From: Galbula dea
Lineage: Eukaryota; Chordata; Aves; Piciformes; Galbulidae
DNA length: 64,000 bases
NCBI GenBank assembly: GCA_013399015.1
Contig: VWZX01004904.1
Location: 124,001-188,000 of the forward strand
Direction of reading: 5' to 3'
In this document: positions 48,958-60,266 of the stretch, in pieces
Layout of the letters: every line of letters begins with the position of its first letter
Position numbering within the stretch: position 1 is the stretch's first letter
Translations under genes and position numbers: made by a program
Notes under the pieces: generated by a model
What the model saw: the letters and a program-made list of their open reading frames with translations, nothing else
Database searches by the model: none
What the model was told of the DNA's origin: nothing

Positions 48958-49289
48958 CAACATTTAAGCTGTATTTGGGACCAAACTCCTATCTGTTGCT
49001 CCATCATCCCATAGCCCTTCCCCAGCAGAGGAGGNAAAAAGGAAGAACCTTTTCCCCTGAGAGTGATGTCCCTGCCCCAGGCTGCCCAGAGAGGTGGGAG
49101 ATGTCCCATCCATCCCTGGAACCATCCCAGCTCAGGTTGTTTGGAGCTCTGAGCAACCTGCTCTAGTTGCAGATGTCCCTGCTGGCTGCAGGGGATTGCA
49201 CTAGATGACTATCAACATTTAAGCTGTATTTGGGACCAAACTCCTATCTGTTGCTCCATCATCCCATAGCCCTTCCCCAGCAGAGGAGG
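48781..49289 (+). repeat. 255-bp direct duplication joined by a single N
   Basis: 48781-49034 and 49036-49289 agree at all but three positions by eye, with offset 255, and are joined by one N at 49035. The repeated segment spans the end of a C-type CR1 plus about 75 bp of unique flank. A second retrotransposition would not copy the flank, so this is either a local duplication or, more likely, two haplotypes or contig ends placed side by side. Confidence 0.93.
49036..49213 (+). mobile_element. CR1 type C tail, second copy of the duplication
   Basis: Same element as 48781-48957 with three base differences in the duplicated block. Probably not an independent insertion. Confidence 0.88.
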
Positions 49290-49591
49290 AGGCTCAGGAG
49301 AAGTAGAGCAGACCTTTGTGCTGAAACAGAACCAGAGTTAGTGAAACACCAGAGTCAGCATCAAGAACAAAATAAAGAAGAAAAATTTACAGAGAGCCCA
49401 GCAAAAGAACAGAAGCCACTAACCTGGAGGTCCTGAGGTGCAGGAGAAACCTCTCTGCTCCTCAAACATCCCTGTTTATACTGAGCAATGATTAGGGGAT
49501 GGGAGACAGCTGTGAGACAGCTCAGCTCAGCTGGCCTGGATGACCCCAAACTGCCAACAGCTGCAGCCCAGCACTGGCCTCAGCAAGAGCA

Positions 49592-49643
49592 GGGCAATGA
49601 CCTTCAAAGGTCCTTTGCAACCAAAAGGATTCTAGGATTCTAT
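49592..49643 (+). mobile_element. CR1 LINE 3' tip
   Basis: About 52 bp: gcaatgaccttcaaaggtcc to ggattctaggattctatg. An antisense CR1 tip begins 40 bp further on. Confidence 0.75.
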
Positions 49644-49683
49644 GAAATCATTACAGGACAGTTCTGGGAGGCAGTAGGGAGAG

Positions 49684-50120
49684 AATAGAATCATTTTGGT
49701 TGGAAGAGACCTTAAAAATCATCCAGTCCAACTGTTAACCAGCACTGCCAGGTCACCACTAACTCATGGCCCTCAGCACCACATCTCCAGGGCTTTGAAA
49801 CCCCTCCAGGGATAGTGACTCCACCACTGCCCTGGGCAGCCTGGGCCAGTGCCTGATACCTCTTTTGGGGAAGAAATTGTTCCTCATGTTCAACCTAAAC
49901 CTCCCCTGGCGCAACTTGAGGCTGTTTCCTCTTGCCCTTGTTCCCTGGGAGAAGAGCCCAAGCCCCACCTGGCTCCAGCCTCCTCTCAGGGAGCTGCAGA
50001 GTGAGAAGGTCTCCCCTGAGCCTCCTCTTCTCCAGGCTAACCAAGCCCAGTTCCCTCAGCTGCTCCTCACAACCCTTGTGCTCCAGACCCTCCCCCACCC
50101 TTCTCTGGCCACACTCCAGC
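49684..50120 (-). mobile_element. CR1 LINE 3' end, type B
   Basis: The + strand starts aatagaatcattttggttgg. It carries small deletions near 49940 and 50090 relative to 44517-45001. Confidence 0.92.
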
Positions 50121-52213
50121 AATTCATTATCCAAGAAATATGATTATCTGATTGTAATTAGTGCACTGACCCACATTAACCTGTGACCATCCTGAGTGGC
50201 TTAGGCCAGCCTTCCACACCTCACACCCCAGGAGCTTGCTGGTGATGGCACCCAGAGAAAAACTTCTGTTAGATTAATCTCTATCCACCAACCCCTCTGG
50301 AAAATATCTTTTGTTGCTTTTTCTACCTGGAACCAGGAGGCAGGATTTTTAATGGGCTGTTGGGCTTGCTGGAACAAATGGCACCTTCATTAGCTGTGAT
50401 TTTCCCCCTCTGATAAGCAGAGGCAAAGCCCACACTAGACTCTGGTGCCTGTTGTCTGACAAACATTGCCTCCAGCCCTGCTGCTATCTTTTAATAAGCA
50501 CAAATCTTGCTTCTACATTGCTTCCTTGTTCTTTCCTCCAGAAAGAAGCAGCTGCTGCTATCTCATGCTTCCCTCATCTCCTCCTCACTGCTGGGAAAGT
50601 TCCTTTTGCTAAGACATCTGAGCTGAATCAATAGTATTTTCTATGCTTAAGAAAACAAACCCCCAGAACCCAAACCCAAGCCACCCCAACCCAAGCCTTG
50701 TCTTTATTAGCTGGCTCTCCTTTCTCAAGACACCATCAGGACATTCCCTGGTGCAGCCCAGGAACTCTGCCATCAACACAGCAGGCATCAAACCTGTGCT
50801 TCCTGCTGCCTGGGGAACATCAGACCTCCTGCCACGCTGTAGGGTGGGAGCTGCTGCAGCTTTCTGTCTGCTACCTGATGTCAGAGGTCACCACTTGAGA
50901 GCATGTTCCTTTCTCTAGTGCTCCACCACTTTATGGGCTGGGAGAGACTGGGAGAGCTGTGGGATAGACACACAGACAGAGGAAACCTCCAACACTCTGC
51001 CACCTACACCTGAACAACACCTGTGCCTTCTTCATTCCCCCCTTCCTGCTATGGAACTGTAACTGGCCATGCTCCTTGCCTTCCACTTTGGCTTCTCAGA
51101 GGCACTCAGGGATCCCCAATGCCAGTGCAAGGCTTACAACTTCAGCTTCAGCCCAGCTGGGAGATAAAGCAGGTGACCACACCTCCAGATGTCACCTCCT
51201 GGCAGTAAAGTGAAGCACCTGCCAAATTAGACCAAACAAGGATGGCCTTTGCTATGATTTGGACTCCCACCACTTGGCATTGGAGCTGACACCAGCCTGG
51301 GAGGTGAGTGGAGGCTCTGCAGTGTCTGCAGCTCCCTGGTGTCAGACAGGTCCAGGTGCTTCTCCTCCCCAGCACAAACAAGATCCCACCGAGGTCTCAG
51401 CCCCATCTTAGTCTGCCTGAGCTAGCTCAGAATAACCTCTTGTCATTTATTTAGGATCCAGGCTGTTTCCTGTGTATCTAGGGCTGGCTGATGGCACTGA
51501 TGTGCAGGCAGGGTTGGGAGTATCCAGGAGCACATCATGTTCCATGTGCTAAGTGCTTTTGCAGGGTGTGGAATGTGCAGGTGAAGAGTTCCCCCTGCTG
51601 CACTGAGCTGTGCTGGTGCCTTCTCCACCCACACACATAGGTTCCATGGGTCTAGCCAGGTCTGGGAATGTCTTCAGATGAACCTCTGGCAGAGTGCTCT
51701 GAGGATCCACCTGTACCTGCTGCCACTGAGACAGTCATGGGGCTCATTCCCCTGCCTTTCTCCCCTCCAGCCCTGCACTGCTAAGCCCAACCATCCCCTA
51801 GCAGATGATACAGAGTGTGCTGGCACTTGGAGCTCCTTGCCAGGGACCACTCACATCTGAACATGCTCTCCAAGGTTTTGAGGAACCTGTTCAGCCAAGA
51901 CTAAATTTGGAATTTCTAGAAGCAGTTTTTTTCTGCTCACACTGAGAGGTGAAGTTAGCAACACAAGCTGTGGCTCTGCAGCTGCTCTCCCCAGCTCCTG
52001 CTGTGCCTGCCCCAAACCCAAACTACTGCAGGAGCTCAAATGTGCAGTATTCAAATTTGGGAAGCCTTCCGAATTGTCATGCTCAGAAAAGCAGGAGAAT
52101 TCTTTCTGGTCCTGGGATCTTTGTCTCTTCCTGATATTCTGAGTGTCTCTGGTGAAGAATGGGACAGTGGCAAGAGCTTTGGGACTGCAGGTGCTGCTGA
52201 GCTGTTGACATGG
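50121..52213. other. No recognisable feature
   Basis: A 2.1-kb single-copy-looking stretch with no CR1, simple repeat, exon or RNA gene that I can support. Confidence 0.4.
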
Positions 52214-52374
52214 CTCAGGGCTGGGCTGGGCACTGCACAGTGGGAGGTGGTCTCTGAATTCCTCTGCTTCCCAAAGGGAAGGGAAAGGGAATAAAGGAGA
52301 GAGATTTTTTGGGGTGGGAAAAAAAACTGAAACAGCTTGAGTGGAAATAATAACAGTAAGATGAACTAGACACA
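52214..52374 (+). repeat. Unidentified interspersed repeat, copy 2
   Basis: Partner of 36391-36548, same orientation. It runs within about 13 bp into a CR1 ORF2 fragment that copy 1 lacks. Confidence 0.7.
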
Positions 52375-52386
52375 GGACTGACCCCC

Positions 52387-52553
52387 ACCAGGCTGTGCTG
52401 CCATCCAGGGACCTGGGCAGGCTGAGAGCTGGGGCACAGGAACCTCAGGAAGTTCAGCAAGGGCAAGGGTAGAGTCCTGCACCTGGGGGGGAAGAACCTC
52501 CTGGAGAGGTTAGGGGTTGAGCTGCTGGGAAGCAGCTCCATGGAGAAGGAGCT
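52387..52553 (+). mobile_element. CR1 LINE ORF2 fragment without 3' end
   Basis: Matches the start of the 16100 copy (caggctgagagctggggcac, agttcagcaagggcaagg, gggttgagctgctgggaagc) and extends slightly further 5'. It stops at ggagaaggagctatgc and changes to unrelated T/C-rich DNA. Confidence 0.85.
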
Positions 52554-53387
52554 ATGCTTTTTTCTCTGCTTTTTTCCCTCCTTCCTTTTCCATCCATGCA
52601 GTTTTCCTTTCCTAACCTGCACTCTCTGTTTTTATCTTCCCCAAGCAGCCTCATGCAGCCCAACTGATACAAAAGCACAGAAATTCACAGGTAATGGTGA
52701 AATTTTCCTTCTCTATTTTCTTTTTTGTTGTTGTTCTTCTCCCTCTGCCAAGCTTGAAATGCAAATCCTGGGAACCTGCTCAGTGGAGGACGAGAAGATA
52801 AACAGCTGCAGCTTGGAGCTGAAAATCTCCCTCAAATCCAAACAGGCTGCAAGGATTCCTGGGCTCTGACCATGAGTCTTGGAGCTCTGAGATGCCACTG
52901 GAGGCATCACCCTTATGTTTACTCCAGCTTGTGACAAGTCAGAGCAATCTATGCCTCAAATTAATGCACATATTGGCTCTGTGACATTTCTCCCAGGTGC
53001 CCAGTCACTGGCTGGCACTTCCCCCCCCTTATTATTGTCTAGCTTCAGCACTAATGACATTCCTGATGGGTTTGACCTTGTGCAGCTCATTTTCTTCTGC
53101 ATGCCAACTGAGGAATTTCCAGTCCTGATTTATGGTTTTTCTCCTGAAGATTCCATGGACCCAAAGGCTAAAGGTGACATGAAAAGCCACCACCTGGCTT
53201 TGCAAAGCCCACCCACTGCTTCAGGAGGGCCAAGAGGAATTGGCCACCTTGCCTAGAGCTACCTCTGCCAGCAGCCTCTTCAGAAAGGTGGGAAACTTTC
53301 TCATTCCAAAACTTGGAGGAGTTTTCTTCAGAGGAGAAATTCAAACTCTTTTATCTGTGAACACTTTTAATCTCTGAAAAATCTCTG

Positions 53388-53531
53388 GAGCTGGGGGAGC
53401 AGGGCCAGAGGAGGCCACAACAATGATCTAAGGGCTGGAAGCTCTCTGCTGTGAGGCCAGGCTGAGAGAGTTGGGGTTGTTGAGGCTGGAGAAGAGAAGG
53501 CTCCAGGAAGACCTTCCTGCAGCCTGTCAGG
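53388..53531 (+). mobile_element. CR1 LINE fragment, type C, no 3' end
   Basis: Matches 48520-48670 (gctgggggagcagggccagagg, ggctgagagagttggggttg) and stops before the tail. Confidence 0.85.
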
Positions 53532-54232
53532 ACAATAATCTTGACCACATACTTGAGCCTGGCTTTTGTCTTCTCCCCCTCAGGTGGTTGTATTGCCCCT
53601 GGGGGCCCTCTCGTCGGGGTGGGATTATTGCAGACCTGTTAGTCTGAGTCTGCATCTGCAGAGTGTGGATAGAAGAGGTCAGGGACAATTGGCTTCATTT
53701 CATCTCCACAGCTGCTGGTTGCCTCTTACACTTGCTTCCCCCTTTTTTTTTTTCCATGTGTTTTATTTAGCTGTGACCTTGAATTTTGATTTCTTTTGCT
53801 CTTTTGTTCCAGAAAAGGATTTTCTCTCTCTTTTTCCCTATCTTGATGACTAGAAATAGAAATGCACTGGGGTTTTTTTCCCAAACTCCTACATGACCAT
53901 AGCACATTTCCCAAGGAAATCTTGTGAGTGTTCAGCTTTGGGCTGTCCACCACAGGATGCTGTCCTCCCCTTCATCTTGGCTACCAAAATTCCCTTTTTC
54001 CCTTTGATGGGCTGGTCCTGGGACATGGCTTTGTGTTCAACAGGATTGTTCTACAAGCCACAGCTGAGGAACTCTAAAGAGTTCCCTTTACCCTTGCTGG
54101 CTTCCTTTGTATTTTGCATTGGAGCAAGAAGACAGATGTGTGGAGTCTCAGTCATAAGAATGGCTCCACATCTGCACAGGGAAGTCAGGGAACATCAGTG
54201 CTGAGGGCTTGGGTGCATGAAGGAGACTGTGA
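53532..54232. other. No recognisable feature
   Basis: Unique-looking sequence with a short T run near 53743-53752. No exon was recognised. Confidence 0.4.
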
Positions 54233-54794
54233 CCAGTAGGTCCAGGGAGGTTCTTCTCCCACTCTACTCTGCCCTGGGGAGGCCACAGCTGCAGTCCTGG
54301 GGCCAGCTCTGGGCTCCCCAGTTCCAGAGAGACAAGAAACTGCTGGAGAGAGTCCAGCAGAGGCTAGGAAGATGCTGAGGGCACTGGAGCATCTCTGGCA
54401 GGAGGAAAGGCTGAGAGCCCTGGGGCTGCTTAGCCTGGAGAAGAGCAGCCCCACAGGGGAGCTGCTCAATGCCCAGCAAGAGCTCAAGGACAGAAGGCAA
54501 GAGGCTGGGGCCAGACTCTGCTCAGTGGTGCCCAGGGACAGCCCGAGGGGCACTGGGCACACACTGGAAGCCAGGAGGTTGCAGCTGAGCAGGAGGAGAA
54601 GCTTGTTTGGTGGGAGGGTGTTGGAGCCCTGGCCCAGGCTGCCCAGAGAGGCTGTGGAGTCTCCTCCTGGGGAGAGATTGCCAAGGCAGCTGGAGGTGAC
54701 CCTGGGCAAGCTGCTGTGGGTGCCCCTGCTGGAGCAGGGGGTTGGGCTGGATGATCCCCAGAGGTCCCTCCCATCCCTCACCATTCTGGGATCT
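54233..54794 (+). mobile_element. CR1 LINE, type A, long copy
   Basis: About 562 bp, starting at the ggtccagggaggttcttctc stretch that also occurs inside the 16100 copy. The 190-codon open frame at 54372-54944 is its ORF2-like C-terminal frame. Confidence 0.93.
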
Positions 54795-55800
54795 GGAACA
54801 CAAGCCTACCATGCCCATACCCATAAAGGCAAATCATTCAGCATGGCTCCAGTCTTCTCCCCTCCCCAGCACAGTGAAACAGCTACTGGGGATGTGCTTC
54901 AACCTCTCTGCCAATCCCAGGACATGTCTCACCATCCAAACTGAAGTGAGGAACCTCCTGTGCTGTGGGGGTTCAAGCACTCAGTGAGGGATGTGTGTGC
55001 CTTGGAACTGGCACAGACAAAACCAAAGCAAGTGGAGTTGGAGCTGAGCTGAGGCTGGAGAGATGAGCAGAGAGCTGTGAGTGTTGGGTTCTGCCACTCC
55101 CCTGGGACATGCTCTCCATTGCCTCTGGACAAGCCCAGCAGGGCCAGGGCTCCAGCTTTTAGCCACTGCTGCTTTCTTCTGAGGGGGAAATGTTTATCCT
55201 GCTGCTGCCAGGGAAAGGCAGAGAACATCAGGGTGAATGGCAGCTTTGGGCCAGCAATTCACCTTTGGCTTCTAATCCTGGATTCTGCTTCAGAACCCTG
55301 GTGGCATCAAGGTCAAAAGGTGCAGCTCTTTTTTCCAGCAGAATTCTGGCTTCCCCTCCAGATGTAAGAGTTCATCTCCTGAGGCTTTCCCCACACCTGT
55401 ATGATTCCATCTCCTTTTAAAATGTGCATGTACTTACGCTCAATGAAGGCAAATCCACTTGCTCTCAGACAGCCTACAAGGTGCTGCTGCTGAGGAACAC
55501 TTCAGAAGAAAGGGGTCATCAAGTATTGAATATATCACACCAAAACCACGTGCAGGACTCCAGTCACTCCAAAAGAGACTTAATTCTTTTTTCTCCTCCC
55601 AAACAGAAGCTCATAGCAAGCCATAAGAACATAAAAGGAGCAGCAGTAGATAACAGAGCTGAGAAATTGTTCCTCTGAATATTACAAGCATGTGTTTATG
55701 ATAAAGGATTCCTGCCCCAGGCAAAGGCAGTTAAGTTACATCCAAGATACCTCTTATCCAGACCTTTCCTCTAAAGCAGAACTCCATGAAGACACCATCA
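54795..55800. other. No recognisable feature
   Basis: Single-copy-looking DNA between two CR1 copies. Confidence 0.4.
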
Positions 55801-56005
55801 ATCATAGAATCATGGAACAGTTTTGGTTGGAAGACACCTTTAAAATCATCAAGTCCAGCTGTTAACCAGCACTGCCAGGGTACCACTAACCCATGGCTCT
55901 CAGCACCACATCTCCAGGGCTTTGAAACCCCTTCAGGGATGGTGACTCCACCAATGCCCTGGGCAGCATGGGCCAGGCATTGGCAACCCCTTTGTAGAAG
56001 AAAGG
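55801..56005 (-). mobile_element. CR1 LINE 3' end, type B
   Basis: The + strand starts atcatagaatcatggaacag and ends after aacccctttgtagaagaaa. Confidence 0.9.
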
Positions 56006-56157
56006 TGCCATCAATGAACCTGCAGGGAACATCATTTGTCTTCCATCACCATAGCAACCAATAACCTTAATTGATGTGCACTCATCTGTGGGGATGTGTT
56101 TGGTACTCGTGGTCCCATGGCAAGGCCACTGCCTTCTGCAGCAGGAGGAGGCACCTG

Positions 56158-56275
56158 CTGTGATCCCATACCCACTCTGATCCCATCACTCATTGATCCC
56201 ATCATCAGATATGATCCCATCACCTGCTCTGATCCCATCACTCACTGATCCCATCACCACTCTGATCCCATCACC
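56158..56275. repeat. Minisatellite of tgatcccatca units
   Basis: The core tgatcccat recurs at least seven times with spacers of about 7-12 bp (mostly cac plus ctc). It lies between two antisense CR1 pieces. Confidence 0.85.
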
Positions 56276-56791
56276 CCCCTTGCCATGCTGAAGCAGTGAC
56301 AGTGCTGAAGGCTCCTGAGAGCTCTTCAGATCCTCTGCATTATCTTCCAAAGCTGAGGAGCAGTTTGACATTTCATTCATCTGTGGGGCATGATGCAGAA
56401 GATACAGAGCAGAGATCAGAAGCAAGCTGAGATCCTCCCTCAGTGCCAACACAAGCTGAGGAGAAAACAAATGCATAAATCTCAGGATAAGGGAAAAATT
56501 CATCCTAAAAAGATCAGACAATTTCTCTTTCTTCCTTCCTTCCTTTTCTGGCTCCATAAATCATTTCATTTATGTAATGGAGAACAATAAAGCAAGGCAG
56601 ATTTAGGAAACATTCTTTTCCTGTCAGGGAGTGGAATGATTGATGCTGGGCAGCAACAGTCTCAAAGTGAAAGGAAAAAAAACCAAAACAACTTTCAGAG
56701 ATGATTTACTGAAATCCCCTGGGTTTGGATGCTGGAAAATACCAACTGCTGAGGCCAAATTAATTAATGAAATGTTTGGGCATGACCTTGA

Positions 56792-56960
56792 GTCATAGAA
56801 TCACAGAATCATAGAATCATTATGGTTGGAGAAGATCCCTGAGATCATCCAGCCCAACCATCAACCTATCACAACCATGCCACTAACCCATGGCCCTCAG
56901 CACCACAGCTCCAGGGCTTTGAAACCCCTCCAGGGATGGTGACTCCACCACTGCCCTGAG
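56792..56960 (-). mobile_element. CR1 LINE 3' end, type B, interrupted
   Basis: The + strand tip has three catagaatca units (56794-56818). The copy stops at ccactgccctgagc, where a + strand type A piece begins. Confidence 0.9.
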
Positions 56961-57036
56961 CAGCTACTGAAGGCTAGGAAGATGCTGAGGGACCTGGAGC
57001 AGCTACTGAAGGCTAGGAAGATGCTGAGGGCACTGG
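56958..57036 (+). repeat. 39-bp tandem duplication at a CR1-CR1 junction
   Basis: The segment beginning gagcagctactgaaggctag is present twice with period 39. It differs only at the acc/cac near its end. Confidence 0.88.
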
Positions 57037-57357
57037 AGCAGCTCTGGCAGGAGGAAAGGCTGAGAGCCTTGAGGCTGCTGAGCCTGGAGAAGAGCAGCCC
57101 CACAGGGGAGCTGCTCAATGCCCAGCAAGAGCTCAAGGACATTAGGCAAGACGCTGGGGCCAGACTCTGCTCAGTGATGCCCAGGGCCAGGCCAAGGGGC
57201 ACTGGGCACACACTGGAAGCCAGGAGGTTGCAGCTGAGCAGGAGGAGAAGCTTGTTTGGTGGGAGGGTGTTGGAGCCCTGGCCCAGGCTGCCCAGAGAGG
57301 CTGTGGAGTCTCCTTGTGTGGAGAGATTGCCAAGGCAGCTGGAGGTGACCCTGGGCA
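56961..57357 (+). mobile_element. CR1 LINE, type A, 3' end missing
   Basis: Runs normally through gtggagtctccttgtgtgg to gaccctgggcacc and then switches to unrelated sequence, about 110 bp before the expected tail. Confidence 0.9.
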
Positions 57358-58436
57358 CCATTTCTCACTCAATTCACCTTGGACTGCAAGAATCTTTTTG
57401 TTCCTCCTTAGCATGTGTTTTAGAAGAGGATTATGTGCTGTTTTTCCACAAGATTTATAAACACTCTTTATCTCTTCCAGGTAAAAGGAAATAGCTTCAC
57501 TTTACCTATATTAGTCTGAGGTGGATATCAATCTCCTGAAGTATCCACACAGAGTCTATCACCTGAAGGCATCTCCTGCTAATACACAGAGCACTGAATC
57601 ATAAGTGGCTAAAATCAAAACACACTGAAAATAATCCCTTTTGTCCCCTGCTCATTCATTCCTTTTCTCCCCAGGCTCAGGGCTCTGGAAGGTATTATCT
57701 GTCCTGCCTTTGAGGAGGACTTCTTTGTGTCTCACAGATCTCCAATTTACAGATTTCTATCTTCTGGCTGTAGTAGGAATTAAGTTTGAAATACAAAGAT
57801 TTATTAAAGGGAGGATTGATGTTGATAAGACCCAAAGGATGACATCTCCAGCTTCTGGGGCACAGCTGACCTTTAGCTTCCATTATTTGTCAGGTTACAG
57901 GTGAAGAACATGCAAGCATTTTCCAGAAGGCTCTTCTTCTGGTTAACTGCCACTCTCCCAGCAGAAGCCTCTGGATGTGGTGGGGACACATTCCTACCTG
58001 ATTGCCATGGAAGCCCCAAGCAGCTCTGCAGAAATCCATCGGTGGTGGAAGCTGCTGAAACATCACTGACAGCCAGGCTGCTGGGAACATCAAGTGTAGA
58101 GAGCTGCTCCTGGAAGAGAGGATATGCAGATGGCTCTCATTTTGGTGACAAAATGCAGATAAAATGAAAGAAGGAAAATAGAAGAGAGGAGAAAATGAAT
58201 AAAGATTCAAAGACATCTCTTCAGAAGCCCAAAGCAGGGGATTTAGTCTAGGAAATGAGTTTAAGGCTCTCTAGAGATGTTTTATCTGGTGAGCTGAGGA
58301 GCTCTGTCTCAGCATGATGGGGCAGAAGTATTCATGCTCCAGCAGTGATCTAGGTTGGACACTGGTATTGCCTTGACCCAAAAGCATAACTTCCAAATAC
58401 TCCCTCTTCAGCTGCCATGGTGGTGGAACACTGCCT
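57358..58436. other. No recognisable feature
   Basis: A 1.1-kb unique-looking stretch. Confidence 0.4.
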
Positions 58437-58572
58437 GGAGGTGTTGCTGGCCAGGTTGGACATGGATCTGAGCAGCCTGCTCCAGTGGAAGATGTCCCTG
58501 CCCATGTCAGGGCATTGGAAATAGATGATCTTTAAGGTCCTTTCCAACCCAAAGCAGTCTGTGATTCCATGA
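58437..58572 (+). mobile_element. CR1 LINE 3' end, type C, short
   Basis: From ggaggtgttgctggccagg to gcagtctgtgattccatg. A type A tail follows after a few bases. Confidence 0.88.
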
Positions 58573-58576
58573 TCTG

Positions 58577-58741
58577 CTGCCCAGAGAGGCTGTGGAGTCT
58601 CCTTGTGTGGAGAGATTGCCAAGGCAGCTGGAGGTGACCCTGGGCAAGCTGCTGTGGGTGCCCCTGCTGGAGCAGGGGGTTGGACTGGCTGATCCCCAGA
58701 GGTCCCTTCCAGCCCTCCCCATGCTAGATTCTGGGGTTCTG
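58577..58741 (+). mobile_element. CR1 LINE 3' end, type A, short
   Basis: From tgcccagagaggctgtggag to tctggggttctgtg, almost identical to other A tails. Head-to-tail with 58437-58572. Confidence 0.92.
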
Positions 58742-58744
58742 TGA

Positions 58745-58905
58745 GATCATCTGATCCAGGCCCCCCTCAGGCTGCCCAGGGCTGCCTCCAGTTGGGCTTG
58801 GGCATCTCCAACAGTGGAGACCCCACAGCTGCTTTGGCCAACCCTTTCCAGGGGCTGAGTGCCCTCAGCATAAAAAGCTATTTTCTGAGGCTGAAGTCTC
58901 ACATT
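58745..58905 (-). mobile_element. CR1 LINE 3' region, old
   Basis: Diverged antisense text (gatcatctgatccaggccc, ctccaacagtggagacccc, ctcagcataaaaagctatt). It touches the end of the type A copy tail-to-tail. Confidence 0.7.
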
Positions 58906-59442
58906 TCAGCCACACAACAGAATAATGCTTGAAATGAGGAAATTACATAGATATTCTTTTATTATTAATGTATTATTCTATTAGAATATGTCTTATTACA
59001 TGTATATGAGGAAATGATATATATCTATAAGGAAATAGAGATTTTCTCCATGTATTTGTCATTCCTGCATGTGAATGCTCTCACTTTATGATAGATTTCA
59101 GGGCATTAGTTAGAAAAATGATTCATGATTTGTTTTAACTCCTTTCAACACACCCTGAGACTTTTTTGTGCTTGCTGTTGTGAATTAATTCCTACAACCC
59201 TTTCCCTGTACAACTGCATTTTCCTGCTAGTTGAAGCTTTCCCACAACACAGCCAACACCCCGCAGCTTGTTGCAAGCAGCAGACTTAAAGGAAAAGTCT
59301 TTTCTCCTGTGGTCTTTGAGGTTGGACTGAGAATACTTCCTAAATTGGCCAAGTTGAAGGCAAAACAGAAGCCTGGGCTGTGAGGGGAGCAGCCCAGGGC
59401 CCTTCTGCTATCTGCATTCACACACACACCCCACTCCAACAC
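58906..59442. other. A/T-rich stretch without a gene
   Basis: 58935-59060 is strongly A/T-rich (tattattaat, atatatat). A (CA)n run of about ten bases lies at 59412-59421. Confidence 0.5.
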
Positions 59443-59552
59443 AGTCCTTCAGGCTGGGAGAGACCTCCAAGATCCTCAAGTCCAACCACCCACCTACCAG
59501 CACCATGCCACTAAACCCTGGCCCCTAAGCCCCACAGAGTCTTTTCCAAGCA
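59443..59552 (-). mobile_element. CR1 LINE 3' end, B-like, short
   Basis: cttcaggctgggagagacctcc to cccctaagccccacagag. Confidence 0.85.
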
Positions 59553-60065
59553 GTTCATCATCTAATGGCTTATTTCCCCCTTTCCTCCCTCCCAGTTCTC
59601 TCTAGGGTCTTTGGGAAGCAGCACAGCTTTTTCATTTCAGGATCAATTTCTAGGCAAGAGAATGTTTCCCCAAGTGAACCCCAGCAGTAGCAGTGGCCAA
59701 GGAGGATGCACAGTCAAAGTTCAGCCCATCTGGATGTGTTTTCCTGCTCTCAGTCATGACTCAGCTCATCACCACCTTGACCAGAATCAAGTGGCTAATG
59801 GATTAGCAATGCAGCAACAGCCAATTACTGGAACATCAGGATGGGAATGCTTGCAAAGATCAGAGGTCACAGAGAAAACACAGAGAAATAGATGTGCTTT
59901 TAAAGCCAGGCTTTGATTGCTAGTGCATTTGAAAGAGGAATTAATTACCAGTGTGGATTAGTAGACCTAATAACAGTTAATTATGATGTATAGATCTGTG
60001 AAGCTTCAGCTGTATCCAGACACTTCCCTTGAACCATGCAGGAAGCTGTCACTGCAACCAAGTGA

Positions 60066-60266
60066 TCAAGGAGGCTCAGGAGAAACCTTCTTGCTCTAGA
60101 CAGCTTCTTGAAGGGAGGCTGGAGCCAGGTGTGAGTTGGTCTCCTCTCCCAAGGAACAAGTGATAGGACAAGAGGAGATGGCTCCAAGTTACACCAGGGG
60201 AGGTTCAGATTGGACATTAGGAGGAATTTCTTCCCCAAAAGGCTTATCAGGCCAACTGGCCCAAGT
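60066..60266 (+). mobile_element. CR1 LINE fragment, type B, no 3' end
   Basis: From aaggaggctcaggagaaacc to ggccaactggccca. The tail is absent. Confidence 0.88.
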
